This document shows positions 1 through 6,691 of a stretch of DNA of 7,845 bases, piece after piece. The translations under genes and the position numbers were made by a program. This DNA comes from RGIG3102 sp964369915 (GTDB taxonomy: Bacteria; Bacillota; Clostridia; Oscillospirales; Ruminococcaceae), in assembly GCA_964369915.1 (NCBI GenBank), contig CAYJGG010000077.1, forward strand, positions 1-7,845, written 5' to 3'. The stretch's first letter is position 1. Every line of letters begins with the position of its first letter. The notes under the pieces were generated by a model, which saw only the letters and a program-made list of their open reading frames with translations, had not been told where the DNA came from and ran no database searches.

Positions 1-25
1 CATCCTAAGATGCGAACTTTTTTAT

Positions 26-102
26 TGGTGCGCTTGAAGGGACTCGAACCCCTGACCTACTGGTTCGTAGCCAGTCACTCTATCCAGCTGAGCTACAAGC
101 GC
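26..102 (-). tRNA. tRNA-Arg (anticodon ACG)
   Basis: Read on the minus strand, the gene folds into a full cloverleaf. The acceptor stem GCGCTTG pairs with CAAGCGC, followed by discriminator A and an encoded CCA (positions 26-28). The D arm contains AGCTCAGCTGGATAGAGT. The anticodon stem ACTGG/CCAGT encloses the loop CTACGAA, giving anticodon ACG. The T arm carries GGTTCGAGTCC. Anticodon ACG is normally deaminated to ICG and reads CGU, CGC and CGA arginine codons. All stems are intact and the 3' CCA is in the DNA, as is common in Firmicutes. No terminator is visible in the 25 bases downstream, so the transcript may continue past the window edge, for example into other tRNAs. Confidence 0.97.
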
Positions 103-120
103 TTATTTAGTGCAAAACTT

Positions 121-149
121 ATTGTACACATTTTTTTATGGTTTGTCAA
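121..149 (-). promoter_or_regulatory. Strong sigma-A promoter for tRNA-Arg
   Basis: On the minus strand there is a perfect -35 TTGACA (positions 144-149), a 17-bp spacer, and -10 TACAAT (positions 121-126, five of six matches). The expected start near 114 gives a leader of about a dozen bases before the tRNA 5' end at 102. This is the arrangement expected for a stable-RNA gene. Confidence 0.8.
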
Positions 150-206
150 GTGAAATGTTGAAAAAAATAGGTAAAAAATTTATTTAAATGATATTTTAAT
201 GCTATT

Positions 207-237
207 TGAATAATTTTATTATTTTAGTGTAAAAATA
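207..237 (+). promoter_or_regulatory. Possible forespore-type (sigma-G/F) promoter of spoVT
   Basis: TGAATA at 207-212 matches the -35 consensus of the forespore sigma factors. AAAAATA lies 18 bp downstream (231-237) and agrees with CATACTA at only four of seven positions. In Bacillus subtilis spoVT is a sigma-G gene, which is why this was considered. A weak sigma-A reading (TTGAAT, 18 bp, TAAAAA) overlaps it and cannot be excluded. Confidence 0.3.
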
Positions 238-268
238 ACGGTAAGATTATTAAAAAAGGGGATATCTT

Positions 269-814
269 ATGAAAGCTACTGGCGTTGTTAGGCGTGTTGA
301 TGATTTAGGAAGAATTGTTATTCCAAAAGAGATAAGAAGAACTATGAGAATGCGAGAAGGAGATCCTTTAGAAATTTTTATAACTGGATCTGGTGAAGTT
401 GTGTTAAAAAAATATTCTATGATGCAAGATTTAACGAATGTTGGGCAAAATTATGTTGATATACTAGCTAAAATTTCAGGGATAAACTGTGTTGTAACAG
501 ATCAAGATAGAATTATCGCTGCCACAGGACCTAGAAAAAAAGATTTAATTAATCAAAATCTTTCAAAAGAAATGGAAGAGATATTAAATTCAAGGATGTC
601 GTATTTTAGGCAGTATAGCAGTGAAACAGCGAAAATGATTATTAGTATAAGCGATATCGTTTGTCTTGCTGCTGTTCCAATTTTAGCACAAGGTGATGTT
701 GCCGGACTTATTATTTTCACATCGCAAAATGATGAGATGCTAAGCGAAGTGAATAAAAAATTATTAATTTTAACAGCAAATTTATTAGTGACTTATCTTG
801 AAAATGAAAAATAA
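269..814 (+). CDS. spoVT: Stage V sporulation protein T, AbrB-family transcription regulator
   Basis: SpoVT is a DNA-binding regulator that tunes sigma-G-dependent gene expression in the developing forespore. The 181-residue product is close to the 178 residues of the B. subtilis protein. Residues 1-50 form the AbrB-type swapped-hairpin DNA-binding domain, with the hallmark stretch GVVRRVDDLGRIVIPKEIRR followed by MREGDPLEIF. Residues from about 55 to the end fit the GAF-like C-terminal domain, which in the family mediates tetramer formation and possibly ligand sensing. Positions 255-262 (AAAGGGGA) are a good ribosome binding site six bases before the ATG, so the start is secure. The gene stands alone, transcribed away from the tRNA and towards trmB, and ends in a shared terminator. 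Its presence is the main reason to call the organism an endospore former. It is distinguished from AbrB and Abh by the long C-terminal domain. Confidence 0.95.
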   Translation: MKATGVVRRVDDLGRIVIPKEIRRTMRMREGDPLEIFITGSGEVVLKKYSMMQDLTNVGQNYVDILAKISGINCVVTDQDRIIAATGPRKKDLINQNLSKEMEEILNSRMSYFRQYSSETAKMIISISDIVCLAAVPILAQGDVAGLIIFTSQNDEMLSEVNKKLLILTANLLVTYLENEK

Positions 815-850
815 AAAATAAAGGCTTCTTTCAGTGAGGCCTTTATTTTT
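814..850. terminator. Bidirectional intrinsic terminator between spoVT and trmB
   Basis: The 12-bp perfect arms AAAAATAAAGGC (814-825) and GCCTTTATTTTT (839-850) flank a 13-base loop. The A-rich outer left arm and T-rich outer right arm supply a U-tract in either direction. It therefore fits both convergent genes, spoVT ending at 814 and trmB ending at 853. Confidence 0.85.
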
Positions 851-852
851 GT

Positions 853-1503
853 TTAAGAGTGATTTAATATTATAGCTTTAATTTTTATTCCCTCATTTGT
901 AAACATCGTTTCATGCTCTGTTACAATATTATTCTCCCAAGAATTTTTATGTAAATCATATGTTATAAATTCAGTGGTAAACCCTGCCTCTTTAAAATAT
1001 TCAAGGCTTTCTGTGAATAATTCATCATCGTCTGTTTTAAAATAAATTTTACCGCCTTTTTTAAGAAATCTTTTATACATCACAAGTTGTTTTGTGTGAG
1101 TTAAGCGGCGTTTTTTATGCCTGTCTTTTGGCCAAGGATTACAAAAATTTATATAAATAACTTCTGCTTTATCTTCTTCGCTAATAGCCAAATCAATCCT
1201 TGAAATATCAAAAGCGGTTATTCTAATATTACCTACTTTTTCATCGCCATAAACTTTTTCAATATTTCTCTTTGTTAAAGCGAGCATTTCGCTTTTTATA
1301 TCAAAAGCTAAAAAATTAATATTTTTATTTTGATATCCCTTTTGCGAAATAAAACTACCCTTACCGCAGCCAAACTCTATATGAAGCGGCTGCTGTTTTT
1401 CAAAGGTAGATTGCCAGCTTGAAAAACATTCAATTGGATTTTTAATATATATATAACTTTCATCAAGTTCTGGTCTTGCCCAAGGCTTTCTTCTCATTCT
1501 CAT
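853..1503 (-). CDS. trmB: tRNA (guanine-N7-)-methyltransferase
   Basis: TrmB transfers a methyl group from S-adenosylmethionine to N7 of guanine 46 in the variable loop of tRNAs. It is a single-subunit cytosolic enzyme in bacteria. The 216-residue product has the usual family length. It starts with the typical MRMRRKPWARPEL. The SAM-binding motif I is HIEFGCGKGSF (41-51), followed by the acidic ribose-binding region AFDIKSEML (66-74). The signature INFCNPWPKDRHKKRRL (118-134) corresponds to the family's DPWPK..H.KRRL tRNA/SAM motif. Asn122 replaces the more common Asp, which I believe is a known clostridial variant rather than a defect. TDDDELF (157-163) and TEHETMF (195-201) complete the C-terminal active-site region. 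On the minus strand AGGGG (1514-1518) lies about ten bases before the ATG. A second ATG two codons in could also serve. Confidence 0.95.
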   Translation of the reverse strand: MRMRRKPWARPELDESYIYIKNPIECFSSWQSTFEKQQPLHIEFGCGKGSFISQKGYQNKNINFLAFDIKSEMLALTKRNIEKVYGDEKVGNIRITAFDISRIDLAISEEDKAEVIYINFCNPWPKDRHKKRRLTHTKQLVMYKRFLKKGGKIYFKTDDDELFTESLEYFKEAGFTTEFITYDLHKNSWENNIVTEHETMFTNEGIKIKAIILNHS

Positions 1504-1519
1504 TTTTATATTTCCCCTA

Positions 1520-1548
1520 TTTAAAAAAGTGTTTTAATATGATATACT
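1520..1548 (+). promoter_or_regulatory. Extended -10 promoter for the ABC transporter pair
   Basis: TGATATACT (1540-1548) is an extended -10 (TGn plus TATACT, five of six matches). It is preceded at 17 bp by TTTAAA (1520-1525), which matches four of six -35 bases. The expected start is near 1555, about 55 bases before the first transporter gene. It overlaps the leader region of the divergent trmB. Confidence 0.5.
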
Positions 1549-1567
1549 ATTTATTAAGACATATTAT

Positions 1568-1596
1568 ATAATATAATTAAACTACAAAAAAATCAA
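1568..1596 (-). promoter_or_regulatory. Promoter of trmB
   Basis: On the minus strand, TTGATT (1591-1596) is followed at exactly 17 bp by TATTAT (1568-1573). Transcription would start near 1561, about 58 bases before the trmB start codon. The surrounding DNA is very AT-rich, so chance -10-like hexamers are frequent and the exact start needs mapping. Confidence 0.5.
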
Positions 1597-1610
1597 TAGG
1601 AATTAATCGT

Positions 1611-3419
1611 ATGAATCGCAAAAACAGAATTGAATTTATAAAAAGACAATTAAGAGGAAACTATAGATATATTATGGTTTCTATGTTTTGCATTGCTATT
1701 GGTTCTTTTTTTGCGCTAGTTAGCCCTAGAATTATAGGGATAACAGTTGATAGCGTTATAGGAACATCCCCTTTTGATTTACCAGGGGTTATTGCAAAAT
1801 ATCTTGAGGAAAATAACATAAGAGAATACCTATACAATAATATATATGTAATTATAGTTTTATTTTTATCTATTAGCTTAATAAATGCGGTTTTTGAATT
1901 TTTCAGACTTCGGGCCGTTAAAAACTTAAGTGAAAATTTAGTTTTTAATATTAGGCAGTCAGCCTTTGAGGCTTTACAAGCAGCGCCGTTTTCTTATCAT
2001 AAAAATATCCAAACAGGCGATATTATTCAAAGATGCTCAAGCGATATAGAAACAATAAGGCTTTTTGTTGTTGAGGCTGTGGATATAGTAAGAATTGTTC
2101 TTAGATTAATTTTAGCTTACTCATTTATGTACACTATTTCAGGAAAATTAACGATAATGTCGTTTATAATTATTCCTATTGTTCTAGGGTTTTCAACTGC
2201 TTTTTATTCTCGCATACAAAAAAGATTTTTAGCAGCAGATGAGGCTGAGGGCGAACTTCAATCGCAGGTGCAAGAAAATTTATCTGCTCCAAGAGTTGTA
2301 AGGGCATTTGGAAAGCAAAGATATGAAAGAGATAATTTTAATACTAAAAACACCGAATTTTCTAATATGTGGATTAAGGTAGGTGATTTACTAGGTTGGT
2401 ATTGGGCAATAGGAGATTTTTTAACAGTTGCCCAAACTATAATAGTTTTAGTTGCAAGTATTATTTTAGCCGCAAGCGGTGAAGTTACAACGGGTGATGT
2501 TATTTCATTTATGCTTTATAATGCTATGCTAGCTTGGCCTATTAGAAGTCTTGCTAGAATAATTGGGAATATGAGCAAGGCTGTTGTTGCTGTGGATAGA
2601 ATAAATGAAGTCTGTTCTAGTGAAAGTGAAGATTTTTTAGCAGGAGAAAACTTTGAATTTAAAGGCGATATAGAATTTAAAAATGTTGAATTTTCTTTTG
2701 AGGGGGAAAAATTATTTACAGATTTAAGTTTTAATATTAAAAAAGGACAAACTGTTGCTCTTTTAGGAGCAGCCGGAAGCGGGAAAAGCACAATTCTTGC
2801 GTTAATTGCAAGATTCTACACGCCAACAAAAGGCGAAATTTTAATAGATGGTGTTAATATTAATAATATTAACTTGCACACTTTAAGAAAACAAATTGGC
2901 ATAGTTATGCAAGAGCCATTTTTATTCTCAAGAACGATAAAAGAAAATATAGCTATAAGCGATAAAGAAATAGATGAAGAAAAAGTTGTTCACGCTGCAA
3001 AAATTGCCTGTGTGCATGAGTCTATTGAAAATTTTGAAAATAAATATGACACGATAGTTGGCGAAAGAGGTGTTACTCTTTCAGGGGGGCAAAAGCAAAG
3101 AGTTGCAATTGCAAGAACAATTTATACAGGAGCAAAAATACTTTGCTTTGATGATAGCTTATCGGCAGTTGATTCTTTAACCGATTCAAATATTAGAAGG
3201 CAGATAAAATTTCACACTGAAGGGCTTACAACATTTATAATATCGCAAAGAGTAAACACTCTTATGCAATCAGATAAAATATTAGTTTTAGATAAAGGAA
3301 AAATAACCGAAGAAGGAAATCATGAAGAATTAGTAAAACTTGATGGAATTTATGCAAGCATTGTTAAAATACAGCAAGAGGTTATTCAAAAAACAAAACA
3401 AGAGGCAAATAAAGATTAA
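1611..3419 (+). CDS. Heterodimeric ABC exporter, subunit with degenerate ATP site (BmrC/TM287-like)
   Basis: This is a half-transporter of 602 residues: an N-terminal membrane domain with six predicted helices (about 20-48, 77-98, 157-175, 179-200, 264-289, 294-312) fused to a nucleotide-binding domain. The nucleotide-binding domain has Walker A GAAGSGKST (386-394, Lys392), Q-loop Gln434, a canonical signature LSGGQ (490-494) and Walker B ending at Asp514. The residue after Walker B is Asp515 where a catalytic Glu is expected. The switch histidine is replaced by Gln546 (ISQR). These two changes mark the non-hydrolysing site of heterodimeric exporters such as TM287/288, BmrC/BmrD and LmrC/LmrD. 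The canonical signature here completes the active site of the partner encoded 60 bases downstream. The family exports drugs, lipids or peptides; the substrate cannot be read from sequence. The ribosome binding site AGGAA (1598-1602) is modest and lies eight bases from the ATG. Confidence 0.93.
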   Translation: MNRKNRIEFIKRQLRGNYRYIMVSMFCIAIGSFFALVSPRIIGITVDSVIGTSPFDLPGVIAKYLEENNIREYLYNNIYVIIVLFLSISLINAVFEFFRLRAVKNLSENLVFNIRQSAFEALQAAPFSYHKNIQTGDIIQRCSSDIETIRLFVVEAVDIVRIVLRLILAYSFMYTISGKLTIMSFIIIPIVLGFSTAFYSRIQKRFLAADEAEGELQSQVQENLSAPRVVRAFGKQRYERDNFNTKNTEFSNMWIKVGDLLGWYWAIGDFLTVAQTIIVLVASIILAASGEVTTGDVISFMLYNAMLAWPIRSLARIIGNMSKAVVAVDRINEVCSSESEDFLAGENFEFKGDIEFKNVEFSFEGEKLFTDLSFNIKKGQTVALLGAAGSGKSTILALIARFYTPTKGEILIDGVNINNINLHTLRKQIGIVMQEPFLFSRTIKENIAISDKEIDEEKVVHAAKIACVHESIENFENKYDTIVGERGVTLSGGQKQRVAIARTIYTGAKILCFDDSLSAVDSLTDSNIRRQIKFHTEGLTTFIISQRVNTLMQSDKILVLDKGKITEEGNHEELVKLDGIYASIVKIQQEVIQKTKQEANKD

Positions 3420-3479
3420 TTTATAAACCTTAATTGGCTTTAGTATAAAAGGGAATTTAAAGAAAGGAGAACGCTAAAT

Positions 3480-5312
3480 ATGGAAAACTTTGATGAAAAT
3501 ATATTAGCGAAAAGTTTTGATTATTCGCAGTGGAAAAGATTGTTTAAATATATAAATCCATATAAAACACATTTAATGTGGCTTTTAGTTGCAGCGGTTG
3601 TTACAGCGTTTTTCGATTCGATATTTCCTTTAATGACACAGCTAGCGATTAAAGTTTTTATTGAGGAAAAAGAAATAAATGGAATAGTATTATTTGCATT
3701 AGGGTTTGTTGTTTTAGCTTTAATTCAAGGGTTGTTTTCGGTGGTTTACTGTAAAAAAGCGATAACTATTGAAATGTTAGTGGGAAGAGATATGAAAGAG
3801 GAACTTTTCTCTCATACACAAACTTTATCACTTGATTATTTTAATAAAACTCCAGTTGGATTTATATTAGCTAGAATTATGCAAGACACAAATAGCATAG
3901 GCTCATTATTTTCTTGGGGTATTTCAGATTTTATATTTAATCTATCTTATATAATATTTGCTATGGCAAATATGCTATTAATTAATGTAAATCTTGCAAT
4001 CGCAGTTATATTAATACTTCCAATAACTTATAAAATAGCAAACCATTTTCAAAAAAAATTATTATTCCAAAATAGAATAGTTAGGGCGCAAAATGCAGTT
4101 ATAACAGGGGCGTATAATGAATTTATAACAGGGGCCACAACTATAAAAGAATTAGATATTCAGCAGTATATAAATAACGGATTTGAAAAACAAAATAAAA
4201 GTTTGAGAGAAAAAACATTTAGATTTAAAGAGATAGAAGCTTTGTTTTTTCCTATTGTTATGATTTTTTCTGGAGTTATAATTAGCATTGTTTTAGGATA
4301 TGGCTCGTTATTAGTTTTTAATAAAGAACTAGATGTTGCGCAGTTATCGGTTTTTGTAAGCTATTCTTTAGTGTTAACAGATCCAATAGAAAAAATAATT
4401 AAATCATTCACAAGAATTATATCACTGCAAGCAAACGTTGAAAGAGTTAATACATTATCCGACACTCAGCCTTTAGTTAATGATAGCAAAGATGTTGTAA
4501 ATCATTATGGAGATATATATAATCCAAAAACTGAAAAATGGGAAGAAATTAAAGGGGATATTGAGTTTTGCGATGTTTCTTTTAAATATCCAGGTAGTGA
4601 AACTTATGTTTTAAAGAATTTTAATTTAAAAATCAAAGCAGGCTCTAGCGTAGCAATAGTTGGGCATACAGGGGCTGGCAAAAGTACATTAGTGAATTTA
4701 GTTTGCAGATTTTTCGAGCCAACTAGTGGGCGGATTTTAATAGATGGAGTTGATTATAAAAATAGAAGCCTTTTATGGCTGCAACATAATTTAAGCTATG
4801 TTTTACAATCTCCACATCTATTTTCAGGAACTATTGAAGATAATATCAGGTATTCAAAGCCAGATGCTGCTTTTGAAGAAATAGAAAAAGCTGCTAAAAA
4901 AGCGCAAGCACATGGCTTTATTTCCTCATTTAAAGATGGATATAAAACTGAAATAGGCGAGGGTGGGGATAAACTTTCTATTGGTCAAAAACAACTCGTT
5001 AGCATTGCAAGGGCAATTTTAGCAGATGGAAAAATATTAGTTATGGACGAGGCAACAAGCAGTGTTGATACTCATACAGAACAATTAATAAATTCAATGT
5101 CGGGCGATTTAATGAAAGATAAAACAAGTTTTATTATAGCGCACAGGCTTTCAACGGTTAAAAATTCAGATATAATATTAGTTGTTGAAAATGGCAAAAT
5201 TATGGAAAGTGGAAGCCACGTACAGCTTTTACAAAAAGAAGGGTTATACTATCAAATGTATACTGGGCAATGGGAAGAAGAAAAGCAAAGCGACTTTTTT
5301 AAAAAATTATAG
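3480..5312 (+). CDS. Heterodimeric ABC exporter, catalytic subunit (BmrD/TM288-like)
   Basis: This 610-residue half-transporter is the partner of the preceding gene. Its membrane domain (helices near 31-55, 68-90, 150-168 and 171-190, then two more before residue 320) includes the family-typical TLSLDYFNKTPVG stretch (115-127). The nucleotide-binding domain has Walker A GHTGAGKST (395-403, Lys401), Q-loop Gln443, Walker B ending at Asp523 with the catalytic Glu524, and switch His555 (AHR). These are all canonical. Its signature motif, however, is LSIGQ (499-503) instead of LSGGQ, so it degrades the composite site that uses the partner's Walker motifs. The pair therefore has one competent and one degenerate ATP site. 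A strong ribosome binding site AAAGGAG (3463-3469) lies ten bases before the ATG. The 60-base gap shows no terminator, so the two genes are very likely one operon. Confidence 0.93.
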   Translation: MENFDENILAKSFDYSQWKRLFKYINPYKTHLMWLLVAAVVTAFFDSIFPLMTQLAIKVFIEEKEINGIVLFALGFVVLALIQGLFSVVYCKKAITIEMLVGRDMKEELFSHTQTLSLDYFNKTPVGFILARIMQDTNSIGSLFSWGISDFIFNLSYIIFAMANMLLINVNLAIAVILILPITYKIANHFQKKLLFQNRIVRAQNAVITGAYNEFITGATTIKELDIQQYINNGFEKQNKSLREKTFRFKEIEALFFPIVMIFSGVIISIVLGYGSLLVFNKELDVAQLSVFVSYSLVLTDPIEKIIKSFTRIISLQANVERVNTLSDTQPLVNDSKDVVNHYGDIYNPKTEKWEEIKGDIEFCDVSFKYPGSETYVLKNFNLKIKAGSSVAIVGHTGAGKSTLVNLVCRFFEPTSGRILIDGVDYKNRSLLWLQHNLSYVLQSPHLFSGTIEDNIRYSKPDAAFEEIEKAAKKAQAHGFISSFKDGYKTEIGEGGDKLSIGQKQLVSIARAILADGKILVMDEATSSVDTHTEQLINSMSGDLMKDKTSFIIAHRLSTVKNSDIILVVENGKIMESGSHVQLLQKEGLYYQMYTGQWEEEKQSDFFKKL

Positions 5313-5314
5313 GT

Positions 5315-5343
5315 TTGCATAAATTGTTTATTTTTGTTATAAT
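5315..5343 (+). promoter_or_regulatory. Extended -10 promoter for the DUF1622 gene
   Basis: TGTTATAAT (5335-5343) is a perfect TATAAT with an extended TGn element. A partial -35, TTGCAT (5315-5320), lies 17 bp upstream. Initiation near 5350 gives a leader of about 34 bases. The promoter begins just after the stop codon of the exporter gene. No terminator is visible there, so read-through from the exporter operon is also possible. Confidence 0.65.
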
Positions 5344-5383
5344 TTTAAAGAAATAAAATTTAAAATAAGAGGATTATAAAATT

Positions 5384-5797
5384 ATGGAATTTCTAAGCAT
5401 TATAGAAACTGGATTACATGATATATTAGTTAGCGTTGCTAATTTATCTATTGTTATTTTCGAGGTTATCGGTGTTGCAATTTTAATTATTGCAGGAGCA
5501 AGAGGTACTTACGACTACTTTACAAAAAGTACGCATACCCGTCTTCGCTTAGCTAGAGGAATGGCAATGGGGCTAGAATTTAAACTAGGAAGTGAAATTT
5601 TAAGAACAGTTATAGTTAGGGATTTTAGCGAGATTGTTTTAGTTGGTGCGATTATTGTTTTAAGAGCAGCACTTACATTATTAATTCACTGGGAAATCAA
5701 AACAGAAGAAGACCATATAAAACATGAGCATGAAGCATTACAAAGAGAGTTTTCACATTCACATAGTCATAAAGAAAATAATAAACATGATGTATAG
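5384..5797 (+). CDS. DUF1622 family membrane protein with His-rich tail
   Basis: This 137-residue protein resembles the DUF1622 family of small membrane proteins, whose function is unknown. Visible features are a hydrophobic helix at about 17-38 (IVIFEVIGVAILIIAGA), a conserved-looking basic and amphipathic middle (RLRLARGMAMGLEFKLGSEILRT, about 53-75) and a second strong membrane helix at about 82-102. The cytosolic-looking tail (103-137) carries seven histidines in its last 27 residues (H111, H114, H116, H125, H127, H129, H135), including the run HSHSH. Such a tail could bind metal ions, but that is inference. AGAGGA (5368-5373) lies ten bases before the ATG. It has its own promoter, and nothing links it functionally to the exporter except position. 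Confidence 0.8.
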   Translation: MEFLSIIETGLHDILVSVANLSIVIFEVIGVAILIIAGARGTYDYFTKSTHTRLRLARGMAMGLEFKLGSEILRTVIVRDFSEIVLVGAIIVLRAALTLLIHWEIKTEEDHIKHEHEALQREFSHSHSHKENNKHDV

Positions 5798-5800
5798 TAA

Positions 5801-5963
5801 ATTAAGTTCGCAGATTTCAAAGATTTAAAAATTCTTTATATCAAGGCAAAGGAGGGCAGTAATACTTTACGCATTGCAAACGCCTTTAACGAAGAGAGAA
5901 AGAGCTTTTTTTATTTTAGAAACTGGCTTGGATAATATCGCTCACCTTAGATTTATGCGTTGA
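5801..5963 (+). other. Less AT-rich patch, possible gene remnant or dispersed repeat
   Basis: The gap between the DUF1622 and MarR genes holds a patch of unusual composition: about 45% GC by hand count over 5841-5905, against roughly 30% around it. Two overlapping frames are open without a usual, well-placed start codon. One runs from 5801 to a TAA at 5933-5935 and continues the frame of the DUF1622 gene past its TAG and TAA stops; it has 44 codons, including KAKEGSNTLRIANAF. The other runs from 5829 to a TGA at 5961-5963 and includes LQTPLTKRERAFFILETG. A very strong Shine-Dalgarno-like AAAGGAGGG (5848-5856) lies five bases before ATA (5862), which would open 33 codons of the second frame if it were ATG. 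I do not recognise either peptide. The rest of the gap (5964-6075) is AT-rich leader of the next gene. Confidence 0.35.
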
Positions 5964-6009
5964 AAACTACTGAATATAATAATAAATGAGAAAATATAAT
6001 GAAAGTTCA

Positions 6010-6035
6010 TATAATTTTTATATTTATAAATTATA
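6010..6035. promoter_or_regulatory. Inverted repeat in the MarR gene leader, candidate operator
   Basis: TATAATTT (6010-6017) and AAATTATA (6028-6035) are perfect 8-bp arms with a 10-bp spacer, about 40 bases before the MarR gene. MarR proteins often repress their own promoters from such palindromes. The left arm includes a TATAAT and the right arm overlaps TATACT (6032-6037), so the repeat would cover a promoter. No good -35 is seen, and the region is so AT-rich that chance is a real alternative. Confidence 0.3.
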
Positions 6036-6075
6036 CTATTGAATAACTAAAGGAAGGGCAATTTAAAATAAGAGT

Positions 6076-6483
6076 ATGAATAGAAATGTTATAAATATAA
6101 TCACTCATTTAAAAAAAGATTTACAAACCTTTTGCTATTATAATATACAGCAATTAAATTTATCCACAGGTCTTGCACCATTTCTAATTTATATAGGAGA
6201 TAACGAAAAGGCATCTCCGAGCGATATAGTTAAAAGTTTGTGTATGGATCCAGCTCACGTAGCAAGAAGTATTATTAAATTAGAAAAATTAGGCCTAGTG
6301 CAAAGATTAAAAAATGAAAAAGCTGATAAAAGAAAAAAAGTTTATACATTAACTGATAGCGGAATAATAGCGTATAATTCAGTTGTAGAAGATATGACTA
6401 AATGGGAAAATGAAAAGCTATCTAGCTTAGATGAAAAAGAAAAACAAACTTTAATTTTATTATTAAATAAATTAAAAATATAG
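6076..6483 (+). CDS. MarR family transcriptional regulator
   Basis: This 135-residue winged-helix regulator has typical MarR length. Helices at about 1-45 form the dimer interface. The helix-turn-helix spans about 46-73 (ASPSDIVKSLCMDPAHVARSIIKLEKLGLV). The wing carries the family hallmark ADKRKKVYTLTDSG (83-96), with the Asp84-x-Arg86 pair. The C-terminal helices return to the dimer interface. Proteins of this type usually bind palindromes as dimers and release them on binding small aromatic or lipophilic ligands, often controlling exporters. Here the exporter pair lies upstream with a DUF1622 gene between, so a link is possible but unproven. An in-frame stop at 6064-6066 rules out an earlier start. 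The obvious purine-rich site AAAGGAAGG (6049-6057) is 18 bases from the ATG, unusually far, and only AAGAG (6070-6074) lies closer, too close to be ideal. Confidence 0.9.
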   Translation: MNRNVINIITHLKKDLQTFCYYNIQQLNLSTGLAPFLIYIGDNEKASPSDIVKSLCMDPAHVARSIIKLEKLGLVQRLKNEKADKRKKVYTLTDSGIIAYNSVVEDMTKWENEKLSSLDEKEKQTLILLLNKLKI

Positions 6484-6498
6484 TGTGTTAATTAAAAT

Positions 6499-6522
6499 GA
6501 GGTGTGTATCACCTCTTTTTTT
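6499..6522 (+). terminator. Intrinsic terminator after the MarR gene
   Basis: GAGGTG (6499-6504) and CACCTC (6510-6515) form a 6-bp GC-rich stem with a 5-base loop, followed by seven T residues (6516-6522) and more T-rich sequence. It lies 16 bases after the stop codon and separates the MarR unit from the GntR region. Confidence 0.85.
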
Positions 6523-6691
6523 ATTTTATTTTATGATATGAATGCGTATTTTATTTCATTTACTAAATATGGTTAAAAATCTAGTAAATCAGTTATAAAA
6601 ATCTAAATTTATAGCTTTAAACAAGGCAAGTATTGGTAATTTATGAAAATTCATAAAATATTATTGAATAATTAATATTGATATGATAGTA
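6523..6691. other. AT-rich intergenic stretch with one 18-bp palindrome
   Basis: No gene is visible here. The clearest structure is the perfect palindrome TTTATGAA-AA-TTCATAAA (6640-6657), a plausible regulator site. TGATATGAT (6679-6687) looks like an extended -10 and would start transcription inside the large inverted repeat that follows. Its -35 region is poor, so it is a secondary candidate to the promoter at 6739-6767. Confidence 0.4.

Noticed and set aside
2516..2791. 91-codon open frame on the minus strand inside the first exporter gene
   Set aside because: It lies antisense to the linker and Walker A coding region, has no family resemblance and no promoter or ribosome binding site of its own. 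It is a shadow of the real gene.
5281..5314. Terminator at the end of the exporter operon
   Set aside because: There are T and A runs near the stop codon but no stable GC-containing stem, so no terminator is called.
5890..5919. Terminator-like T run after AAAGAGC in the gap after the DUF1622 gene
   Set aside because: The only stem before the T run is about four base pairs with a two-base loop, which cannot form a working hairpin.
6558..6589. Inverted repeat ATTTACTA / TAGTAAAT with a 16-bp spacer
   Set aside because: Eight-base AT-rich arms at this distance are expected by chance in such DNA, and it is not next to a promoter or gene start.
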